A DNA stretch of 12,610 bases from an uncultured Bacilli bacterium (GTDB lineage: Bacteria; Bacillota_I; Bacilli_A; RF39; UBA660): the NCBI GenBank assembly GCA_944373065.1, contig CALWAJ010000035.1:1-12610 (forward strand), read 5' to 3'. Position numbers and translations under genes: made by a program. Below the pieces are notes generated by a model, which ran no database searches, was not told the DNA's origin, and was given only the letters and a program-made list of their open reading frames with translations. Of the stretch, positions 1 to 6,097 are shown piece after piece; positions within the stretch are counted from its first letter, which is position 1; each line of letters begins with the position of its first letter.

Positions 1-276
1 AGGTGCAGAGTCTCGACCTAATAGTTCAGTTAATTCATATTTAACAATCTTAACAAATAAATCTCCAGGTTTAATACTAGTTCTAACTTCTTCACCTAAA
101 GCTTTCTCTTTAACATTATTAACAAACTCTTTAACTACTTTATAATTAACATCAGCTTCTAGTAAGGCTAGACGTATTTCTTTCATCATATCGCCAATAT
201 TATCTTCAGTTATTTTTCCATAACCTTTTATCTTATGTAGAGCATTTTGTAATCTATCTCCTAAGCTTTCAAACAT
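1..276 (-). CDS. ffh: Signal recognition particle protein Ffh (SRP54), N-terminal part, cut by window start
   Basis: Ffh is the GTPase of the signal recognition particle; with 4.5S RNA it binds signal sequences of nascent membrane and secreted proteins and docks on FtsY. Only the first 92 codons are present. They match the Ffh N domain: it opens MFESLGDRLQNAL, and carries the conserved LLEADVNYKVVKEFV helix and the GDLFVKIVKYELTELLG stretch. The GTPase (G) and methionine-rich (M) domains lie beyond base 1. The ATG at 274-276 is preceded by a GAGAG-type ribosome binding site and by its own promoter (301-329). In many Firmicutes ylxM lies directly upstream of ffh; here ylxM is about 9.9 kb away and a terminator separates ffh from its upstream neighbour, so it appears to be transcribed independently. 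The identification is firm. Confidence 0.95.
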   Translation of the reverse strand, partial: MFESLGDRLQNALHKIKGYGKITEDNIGDMMKEIRLALLEADVNYKVVKEFVNNVKEKALGEEVRTSIKPGDLFVKIVKYELTELLGRDSAP

Positions 277-300
277 GTTATCACTCTCTTTTCTTTAAAT

Positions 301-329
301 ATTATAACTGATATATATGAAAAAGTAAA
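301..329 (-). promoter_or_regulatory. Predicted sigma-A promoter of ffh
   Basis: On the minus strand a TTTACT -35 box (324-329) is followed after 17 nt by a perfect TATAAT -10 box (301-306), about 25 nt upstream of the ffh ATG. The -35 box lies in the U-rich tail of the preceding terminator, so termination and re-initiation are packed together. Predicted from consensus and spacing only. Confidence 0.65.
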
Positions 330-356
330 AAGAAAATGATTAAATATCACTTTCTT
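321..356 (-). terminator. Intrinsic terminator of the fmt-containing operon
   Basis: On the minus strand AAGAAAGTGAT (346-356) pairs with ATCATTTTCTT (330-340) in an 11-bp stem with one G-U wobble and a 5-nt loop (341-345). A T-rich tail, TTTACTTTT, follows (321-329). The 5' arm lies inside the last codons of the 248-aa gene and the stop codon (340-342) touches the stem and loop, so translation and termination overlap. Confidence 0.7.
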
Positions 357-1086
357 CTTGAGTCATATTATTAGCTTTGGATGTTAATTCATCAAGTAAA
401 TTATTATATTCGTTCAATAGGGCATCATTTGTAAAGTTTATATTTGTATCTGTATATTCTATATAATTAGCATTAGTTTCTAAAAAAGTTAATATTTCAT
501 CTACTTTATCTAAGAATTCATTTAAATTATTAGATAGAGTTTCCATTTCTTCTTTAGTACTATTAAGTGTTTCTAAATCTTTTTTAGTGTACATAAGATC
601 TAGATAAAAATCATAATAATATTCACTATCACTAAGTTTATCTTTATCTATTAAGTTTTTAATAGTATCTTCTTCACAAAGACTTTTAATATTTTCTAAT
701 TCTTTTCCTACTTTACTTTTAGTATTACTTATAAGATTATGACTCTTTGTATAATTTGGACTATCATTTCTTAGACTATTAACAGTTAATATATTAGTTA
801 ATTCTTCATCATTTAAATAACTATTTATTGCTTTAACACTATCTGATAGACTCTTATAATACTTTTTAACTGCTTCTTCTATGTATGCTCTATCTCCTGT
901 TGTTTTAACTTCTATTTTAAAATCATCAGTTATTAGGTCTTTATTACTATAATTAATTATCTCTTGCTTTAAAATATCTTCTTCCTGTAATTCTTTTACT
1001 GCCATAAAAGTTATTAATCCTATAATTATTACAAATACTATAATAATACCAATAATAATCTTTTTGATACCTTTTTTCTTTTTCAT
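340..1086 (-). CDS. Membrane-anchored extracytoplasmic helical protein, function unknown (248 aa)
   Basis: I do not recognise the family. The N terminus is MKKKKGIKK followed by one hydrophobic segment (about residues 9-30, rich in Ile and Val). This fits an N-in signal anchor with the remaining roughly 215 residues outside the cell. That part is rich in Glu, Lys, Asn and Leu, with heptad-like helical stretches around residues 60-110 and 165-210, suggesting a helical or coiled-coil domain; there is a single Cys near residue 137. No lipobox, LPXTG or catalytic motif is visible. The ATG has a strong AAAGGAG site about 6 nt upstream, and the gene begins 14 bp after the 96-aa gene. It is the last gene of the operon: its stop codon is within a terminator hairpin. 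It may be an envelope-associated accessory protein, but that is inference. Confidence 0.8.
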   Translation of the reverse strand: MKKKKGIKKIIIGIIIVFVIIIGLITFMAVKELQEEDILKQEIINYSNKDLITDDFKIEVKTTGDRAYIEEAVKKYYKSLSDSVKAINSYLNDEELTNILTVNSLRNDSPNYTKSHNLISNTKSKVGKELENIKSLCEEDTIKNLIDKDKLSDSEYYYDFYLDLMYTKKDLETLNSTKEEMETLSNNLNEFLDKVDEILTFLETNANYIEYTDTNINFTNDALLNEYNNLLDELTSKANNMTQEESDI

Positions 1087-1100
1087 AAGTTTCTCCTTTA

Positions 1101-1391
1101 TTACCCATAATATCTTTTTAAGTAAATAACTTTGTCATTAATTGATAACCATATTATATCTTCATCGTTTTCATCTGTTATCTTTCTACCATAAATACCA
1201 TCTAACTTGCCAAAACTAACAACATTATTATTAATTTTATTTAATAACTTATTATTTACATATATTATATCTCCTACTTTAGGTAATTCGTCAATATCAT
1301 AAAACTCTATATTAATTTTATATCTATTGTTATCATTATCTTTTAATGTATAATTATATCCATTTATATTTTCTATTATTAATTTAATCAT
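1101..1391 (-). CDS. Small uncharacterised cytoplasmic protein (96 aa)
   Basis: The start chosen is the ATG at 1389-1391 (MIKLIIENINGYNYTLKD), preceded by AAGGAGAG at good spacing. A GTG at 1433 would add 14 residues but overlap the preceding gene and lacks such a site. The protein is acidic, beta-rich and has no membrane segment. Alternating hydrophobic strands are followed by the turn ELPKVGDIIYVNNKLL (about 36-51) and a C-terminal GRKITDENDEDIIWLSIN block ending in KRYYG. The LPKVGD turn between short strands is reminiscent of small OB- or SH3-like barrels, but I cannot assign a family. It lies 25 bp after the LRR gene and 14 bp before the 248-aa gene, so it is almost certainly co-transcribed with both. 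Confidence 0.8.
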   Translation of the reverse strand: MIKLIIENINGYNYTLKDNDNNRYKINIEFYDIDELPKVGDIIYVNNKLLNKINNNVVSFGKLDGIYGRKITDENDEDIIWLSINDKVIYLKRYYG

Positions 1392-1416
1392 AATAAATTC
1401 TCTCCTTCGTAGTATT

Positions 1417-3138
1417 TTATAGATGTTTACCACTTGATTTTAATTTTTCTTCTAACTCTGGTACTAACGGTATATTAACTGTTTGTATATTATGGGCATT
1501 CTGACAGAAGTATTGGCCTATTTTAACAGCATTCGGTAAATCTATACTTGTTAATGAAGTATTATTAGAAAGAAAATTATAACCTATATTTGTAGCATTC
1601 GGTAACTCTATACTTGTTAACGAAGTATTATTAGCAAGGAACCAATCACCTATATTTATAGCATTGGGTAATTCTATACTTGTTAATGAAGTATTATAAC
1701 GAAGAAAATCTTCATCTATATTTGTAACATTAGGTAATTCGACATTTGTTAATGAAGTATTATAACGAAGAAACTCTCCACCTATACTTGTAACATTTGG
1801 TAATTCTATACTTGTTAATGAAGTATTATAACGAAGAAACTCTTCACCTATACTTGTAACATTTGGTAATTCTATACTGGTTAATGAAGTATTACTATGA
1901 AGAAACCAATCACCTATATTTATAGCATTGGGTAATTCTATACTTGTTAATAAAGTATTGCGAAAAAGAAAACTATCGCCTATATTTATAGCATTAGGTA
2001 ATTCTATACTTGTTAATGAAGTATTATGAGAAAGAAACCAACCGCCTATATTTATAGCATTAGGTAATTCTATACTTGTTAATGAAGTATTGCCAGAAAG
2101 AAAACTACTGCCTATATTTGTGATTGTTTTATTATTGTAACTAACTATTCTATTTTGTTTATCTAATGTTATTATAATTTCTTCTAAATTAGATTCTGTA
2201 CTGATAGTTAAAACTTTTCCCTCGTTTTTATTTACAATGTTTATATTTTTTATTGTGCCAAAGCTTTCAACAAAAGAATCCTTTTTTTCGGTATCATATA
2301 ATGTAATTTGTTTGTTTTTTAAATCTAAAACAAAATAGTCTAAAATTATATATTGCTCATGAGGGTATTCATGTACTTCAAAATTATCTATTATGACATT
2401 GTTTTCACAGTAGTATATATTATTTATTTCATAATTATATTTATAATATTTACCATCATTCGCTCTAACATATCCTGGAATTTCAAATATCCCTTGTGAA
2501 TGAGATTGATGCAATCCATAGTACTTATCAAAACTACTAGTAAGGCCTGGTATAATATTATCTAAATTATTTCCAAAGGTTGAATCTGGGTTATTAACTG
2601 TATGATTATATCTATTTTTAATAGATAAAGTGTGAGAGTTATCTTTAGTAAACTGAATACTAATTACTGATGTTCCATATTCATCTTGTCTTTGGGGTTT
2701 AGGAAAGTTTTCTCTTTTTATTTCATTTACATTTTCTTTTACGGCAAAAAACACATAACACTTGTTTAATCTTCTGCCCCAAAAAGTACATAGCTCTTCA
2801 CTAGGAGCATAATATTTCTTAAACGCTTGGACTTCTTCTTCACTATGACACTCATATAGATTATATCCTGCTTCTTTTAATAATTGTTCTGGTCTTTTAG
2901 ATACAACTACTTCATAGTTATTTTCAACATCTACTTGATTATATATATAATTTTTAAATTCTTCTTCTAAGCTATTATCTATAATATCTTTTGCTAGTGA
3001 TCTACTTTCTTTAAAGTTATCAAGTAATAGTTTTGGCAATAGTCCTTCTTGTTCTAGTAAAGTTGGAAATAATTCACGACAAAGGTGCATCATTTCTTCG
3101 CCATATTTTTTCTTTATTATCTTTAAATCTTGGTTCAT
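1417..3138 (-). CDS. BspA/LRR_5-type leucine-rich repeat protein with an uncharacterised N-terminal module (573 aa)
   Basis: The start is the ATG at 3136-3138 (MNQDLKIIKKKYGEEM), 5 nt after AAAGGAG; a GTG two codons upstream overlaps that site and is rejected. No signal peptide, membrane helix or wall anchor is visible, so the protein is predicted to be cytoplasmic. Residues 1-75 are helical. Residues about 80-215 form a distinctive globular-looking block with EAGYNLYEC, EELCTFWGRRLNKCYVFFAV, DEYGTSVISIQF and KNRYNHTVNNPDSTFGNNLD; I have no functional assignment for it. A beta-rich linker covers about 220-337. Residues 340-559 are ten 22-residue units of the form xNIGxxFLxxNTSLTSIELPNx, matching the LRR_5/BspA class; the tenth is degenerate. 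A short charged tail (ends SSGKHL) caps the array. It sits 18 bp downstream of the 247-aa membrane gene in the fmt operon. An LRR array suggests protein binding; the N-terminal module could be the effector part, which is inference. Confidence 0.85.
   Translation of the reverse strand: MNQDLKIIKKKYGEEMMHLCRELFPTLLEQEGLLPKLLLDNFKESRSLAKDIIDNSLEEEFKNYIYNQVDVENNYEVVVSKRPEQLLKEAGYNLYECHSEEEVQAFKKYYAPSEELCTFWGRRLNKCYVFFAVKENVNEIKRENFPKPQRQDEYGTSVISIQFTKDNSHTLSIKNRYNHTVNNPDSTFGNNLDNIIPGLTSSFDKYYGLHQSHSQGIFEIPGYVRANDGKYYKYNYEINNIYYCENNVIIDNFEVHEYPHEQYIILDYFVLDLKNKQITLYDTEKKDSFVESFGTIKNINIVNKNEGKVLTISTESNLEEIIITLDKQNRIVSYNNKTITNIGSSFLSGNTSLTSIELPNAINIGGWFLSHNTSLTSIELPNAINIGDSFLFRNTLLTSIELPNAINIGDWFLHSNTSLTSIELPNVTSIGEEFLRYNTSLTSIELPNVTSIGGEFLRYNTSLTNVELPNVTNIDEDFLRYNTSLTSIELPNAINIGDWFLANNTSLTSIELPNATNIGYNFLSNNTSLTSIDLPNAVKIGQYFCQNAHNIQTVNIPLVPELEEKLKSSGKHL
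1462..2121 (-). repeat. Tandem array of ten 66-bp units encoding 22-aa LRRs
   Basis: The array is exactly 10 x 66 bp, in frame. Some units are nearly identical at the DNA level: 49 nt at 1977-2025 recur unchanged 66 bp on (2043-2091), and 48 nt at 1640-1687 recur unchanged 264 bp on (1904-1951), i.e. four units apart. Synonymous positions are shared as well: the CATTGGG spelling of the Pro-Asn-Ala codons (reverse strand) is unique to those two units. This indicates recent duplication or gene conversion rather than only protein-level conservation. Unit number is likely to vary between strains. Confidence 0.9.
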
Positions 3139-3156
3139 AAGCACTCCTTTTAGTAT

Positions 3157-3900
3157 TTAACTTTCTGGTATTTCTATATCATCTATCTTTCCAAAATTAG
3201 AGTAATTAATAGTAATAGTTGTTGTAGTAGGTACATTGTTAATATAAGTAGCATAACTAGATAAATCATAACTAATTTTAACTACTTCATCTTCTTCGTT
3301 AGTCTCTAAGGTTATTTTATTAGGAATATCGGCAATATCAAGGTTAGTATTATTAATAATAGAGTCTATAGTATTTGTAGTTATCTCATAATTATATGAA
3401 GTATTACCACTTTCATACTCTGTTTTAGACACTAGATAAGCTTTTTCTAAGAATTTAGATATATTATTATCATCTGTAATATTATTGAAATGGTATAATT
3501 CACTTGTTACCTCATATTTATCTGTTGTCTTTACTAGATTAATATTATCATAAATAAAATAGTTAGTAAATATATTATTTACTGTCATTACTCCTTCTGT
3601 TTTATTATTATTTTTATCTCCTGTAAAGTTAGTTAGTAGGCCATTGATATTCTCTTCTCTTATAAAATGATAATTGCCATTTTCTATTTTATCTAATTTA
3701 TATTCTGTTCTAACTGGATTATCTTTAGTATTAGAATTATTGCTATTAGTAGCATAATTTGATCTTACTAATGATATTATTAAGAAGAAAAAGATAAAGT
3801 AGAAGAGAAAGAAAAGAATAGCTTTTCCTCTTGAACTTTTACTTAAATTTTTAATTCCTTCTAGATAAGGATTTTTCTTTTTAGGCTTTTCTTCTTTCAC
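3157..3900 (-). CDS. Membrane-anchored extracytoplasmic protein, function unknown (247 aa)
   Basis: The start is GTG at 3898-3900, overlapping the fmt stop by 4 nt (GTGA), a typical translational-coupling arrangement; a GGAG sits upstream inside the end of fmt. The N terminus is a basic cytoplasmic stretch of about 25 residues (KEEKPKKKNPYLEG...SSRGK) followed by one very hydrophobic, Phe-rich membrane helix (about 27-45, ILFFLFYFIFFFLIISLV). The rest, about 200 residues, should be outside. It is rich in Asn, Thr and Ile with alternating strands and many NxT/NxS-like turns. The pattern of paired strands around GNYHFIREENINGLL and the closing TITINYSNFGKIDDIEIP resembles the half-barrel of LolA/LppX-like lipoproteins, a weak structural impression only. 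No Cys lipobox. It is followed 18 bp later by the LRR gene. Confidence 0.8.
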   Translation of the reverse strand: MKEEKPKKKNPYLEGIKNLSKSSRGKAILFFLFYFIFFFLIISLVRSNYATNSNNSNTKDNPVRTEYKLDKIENGNYHFIREENINGLLTNFTGDKNNNKTEGVMTVNNIFTNYFIYDNINLVKTTDKYEVTSELYHFNNITDDNNISKFLEKAYLVSKTEYESGNTSYNYEITTNTIDSIINNTNLDIADIPNKITLETNEEDEVVKISYDLSSYATYINNVPTTTTITINYSNFGKIDDIEIPES

Positions 3901-4835
3901 TTTAATACTACTCCTAACAAATCTTTTTTATCTACACCATTTAAATAATCTTTTACTAAACATCTTTTTTTACCTTCTAAAGCTATATCTGTTAATATTA
4001 CTTCTTTAGTTCCTGCAACTACTCTAATACCATCTTTTTCAAATCCTACTATTGTACCTGGAGTAGTTCTAGAGTAATATCTATCACTTACTCTAAGAGC
4101 ATATATCTTTAGTCTTTTACCATTTAAAGTTGTATAGGCTCCAGGAGTAGGATTTAAAGCTCTTACTTTATTATCTACTTCTATATTTGTCTTGGTAAAA
4201 TCTATTTTTTCATCTTCTTTAGTAATATTATAGCCATAAGTAACTTCACTTTCATCTTGTTTTATAGGGTTAATATTACCACTTATTATATTAGGAAGGG
4301 TTTCCATTAGTAAGTCTTTTCCCATTTCACTTAATCTATCATGTAAAGTACCTAGAGTATCTTCTTTAGTTATTTTTGTTTCTTTTTGACTTATTATATC
4401 TCCAGCATCCATTTTGGTATCCATATACATTATTGTTATACCTGTTTTATCATAGCCATCCATAATAGCATGATGAATAGGTGCGCCTCCTCTTAATTTA
4501 GGTAATAAAGAGGCATGAACATTAATACATTTATATTTAGGATAGTCTAGTAGTTGTTTAGGTATTATTTGTCCATAAGCACAGGTTATAATCATGTCGG
4601 GTTTATATTCTAATACTTTTTCATATTCTTCTTTTATATTTACAGGTTGTAGTAAAGGTATATTAAACTCAGCACTTGCTAGCTTTATTGGTGATGGTGT
4701 TAATATCTGTTTCCTACCTGTTTTTTTATCTGGTTGGGTTACAACTGCTACAACATTGTAAGTTTCTGCTAAAGCTTTAAAAACTGGTACAGAAAAATCA
4801 GGTGTCCCCATAAATACTATTCTTATATCTTTCAT
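3897..4835 (-). CDS. fmt: Methionyl-tRNA formyltransferase
   Basis: Fmt transfers the formyl group of 10-formyl-tetrahydrofolate to Met-tRNA(fMet), making the initiator tRNA for bacterial translation. The 312-aa length is normal. The N-terminal Rossmann-like domain opens IRIVFMGTPDFSVPVF and contains the expected TQPDKKTGRKQ loop. The catalytic region shows NVHASLLPKLRGGAPIHHAI (about 105-124) with the Asn105 and His107 pair, and MDAGDII with catalytic Asp143. The C-terminal OB-like tRNA-binding domain includes KVRALNPTPGAYT (about 226-238). The ribosome site AGGAGG is embedded in the last codons and stop of the upstream 395-aa gene, only 2 bp away, so the two are coupled. The stop is TGA and overlaps the next start. 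Unusually, neither def, priA nor rsmB, its common neighbours, is adjacent. Confidence 0.97.
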   Translation of the reverse strand: MKDIRIVFMGTPDFSVPVFKALAETYNVVAVVTQPDKKTGRKQILTPSPIKLASAEFNIPLLQPVNIKEEYEKVLEYKPDMIITCAYGQIIPKQLLDYPKYKCINVHASLLPKLRGGAPIHHAIMDGYDKTGITIMYMDTKMDAGDIISQKETKITKEDTLGTLHDRLSEMGKDLLMETLPNIISGNINPIKQDESEVTYGYNITKEDEKIDFTKTNIEVDNKVRALNPTPGAYTTLNGKRLKIYALRVSDRYYSRTTPGTIVGFEKDGIRVVAGTKEVILTDIALEGKKRCLVKDYLNGVDKKDLLGVVLK

Positions 4836-4837
4836 TT

Positions 4838-6025
4838 TTAACCTCCTATAACTTTAAAAATAACGCTTGTAGTAAGAGCTAGTGTACCTATTATTAGCCC
4901 TATTATAGCTAGAGTATTAGCAACTCCACTATTATAGGAATAAACATACTCTTGACTTTCACTTTGTTCTTCTTTTGGTTGTTCTATTGTTTTAGCAGTA
5001 AGTACTACTTGGGGTGTTTTTTTAGAAATAAATTTATTATTTTTTATTTCTCTATAACTTGGCATAGTAACTACAGATAAGTCAAGTGAATTAATATTAG
5101 TATATCTTCTAATAATAGGATACTTACTATCAGTAATTTTTGATACTAAGATATCTAAATCTATTGTATCTACACTATTAATAATTTCATCAATATCAGG
5201 AAGTGAATCTTTCGCTAAATCACTTCTTTTAATAAAAGCAATACACGGAAATGATTCTGTCATATTTAATTTAGTCCATCTTTTATCAAAAGTTTTAAGG
5301 ACAGTATTTTCTTCCTTTGTAGTCATATTAACATGCCTACATAGTAAGGTCAAATTAGATTTGCATTTAGTATAATCTTTCTCATAAAAGGCATTTTTAT
5401 CATAGTCTTTGATATACTCATAATATTTACTAGTAGAAGTAAGACTAGCCATATATTCTGGACTTCTAAATGCATAGAAATAGGCCATAGCAGGTGAATC
5501 TGTTATATATATAGGTTTAGTTTTGCAATTTAAATCTCTAGTAATTATATTAGTATAATTATGATTATTGAAGATATAATTTATTTTCTTTAAGTCATTT
5601 TGTTCTTTGATATCTATTTCAGTAGAAAGACCATTTTCTTCTACTTCATCTTTATAGATAGAGGGGAAGCTATGAAAACAATAGCCATCAACTATGTATT
5701 TATTATAGATATATTTAAGTATCTGTTTTTTATCAGAAGAGTTATTAGTAGATACTTTTATCTTTTTAGAGACTAAATCTACTAATAATCTATTACCTTT
5801 TATTATTAAGTCCTGATGAGAAGTATAGTTTTTACTAATAATTTCTAAATTATCTAAAAAGTAATTATCATAGTTATCATCAGTTATTATTATTTGATAT
5901 TTAATAACTAAGTCCATAGCGATTAAAAGTGAATATTGATTATAAGTAATATCTTCTTTATTTGTAAGAAAATAATTAAGGATTGCTAGTAATTTTGTAT
6001 TTTTCAATAATGATTTATATTTCAT
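4838..6025 (-). CDS. Tail-anchored uncharacterised protein with ADP-ribosyltransferase-like signatures (395 aa)
   Basis: The family is not certain. Residues 1-110 are helical and Lys/Asn/Leu-rich. The central region carries GYCFHSFPSIYKDEVEENGL (about 114-133) and, about 40 residues later, IYITDSPAMAYFYA plus SPEY (172-191). A His in an F/Y-H-x-F/T context, a downstream helix ending in N-G-L, then a Tyr strand and an A-x-x-Y-A helix is the order seen in the H-Y-E branch of the ADP-ribosyltransferase fold (PARP, Tpt1/KptA). This comparison is from memory and the third catalytic position is not identified. Residues 345-362 are a charged linker (QPKEEQSESQEY), followed by one hydrophobic helix (about 368-391) and KVIGG, so the protein should be C-tail anchored with the main domain cytoplasmic. 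It is first in the fmt operon, just downstream of a predicted promoter. The ATG has an AAAGGG site about 11 nt upstream. Confidence 0.8.
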   Translation of the reverse strand: MKYKSLLKNTKLLAILNYFLTNKEDITYNQYSLLIAMDLVIKYQIIITDDNYDNYFLDNLEIISKNYTSHQDLIIKGNRLLVDLVSKKIKVSTNNSSDKKQILKYIYNKYIVDGYCFHSFPSIYKDEVEENGLSTEIDIKEQNDLKKINYIFNNHNYTNIITRDLNCKTKPIYITDSPAMAYFYAFRSPEYMASLTSTSKYYEYIKDYDKNAFYEKDYTKCKSNLTLLCRHVNMTTKEENTVLKTFDKRWTKLNMTESFPCIAFIKRSDLAKDSLPDIDEIINSVDTIDLDILVSKITDSKYPIIRRYTNINSLDLSVVTMPSYREIKNNKFISKKTPQVVLTAKTIEQPKEEQSESQEYVYSYNSGVANTLAIIGLIIGTLALTTSVIFKVIGG

Positions 6026-6051
6026 ACTATCAACCCTTTCTTCTATTTTAA

Positions 6052-6081
6052 ATTATACCACAAGAAAAAGCACTTTTACAA
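6052..6081 (-). promoter_or_regulatory. Predicted extended -10 promoter for the 395-aa gene/fmt operon
   Basis: On the minus strand TTGTAA (6076-6081) is followed after 18 nt by TATAAT (6052-6057), with TGG directly before it, giving an extended -10 (TGnTATAAT). It lies about 27 nt upstream of the ATG at 6025. The -35 hexamer falls inside the loop and 3' arm of the upstream terminator hairpin. Confidence 0.7.
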
Positions 6082-6092
6082 TAAAGTACTTT
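6062..6092 (-). terminator. Intrinsic terminator of the BspA-like gene
   Basis: On the minus strand AAAGTACTTT (6083-6092) pairs with AAAGTGCTTT (6067-6076), a 10-bp stem with one G-U pair and a 6-nt loop, followed by TTCTT. It begins 5 bp after the BspA-like stop codon. The stem is AT-rich, so termination may be partial. Confidence 0.65.
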
Positions 6093-6097
6093 TACTT

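Noticed and set aside
1392..1433. Longer start (GTG at 1433) for the 96-aa protein
   Set aside because: It overlaps the end of the LRR gene by 17 bp, lacks a ribosome site, and the ATG at 1391 has a good AAGGAG.
1462..2121. CRISPR-like regularly spaced repeats
   Set aside because: The 66-bp period is in frame, repeats and spacers encode a continuous LRR pattern, there is no palindromic repeat of CRISPR type and no cas gene nearby.
3139..3144. GTG start two codons upstream for the 573-aa LRR protein
   Set aside because: The GTG lies within the AAAGGAGTG ribosome site that serves the ATG at 3138.
3897..4835. Alternative genetic code with TGA read as Trp
   Set aside because: fmt ends at TGA at the expected length and overlaps the next start, and Trp codons in the window are TGG.
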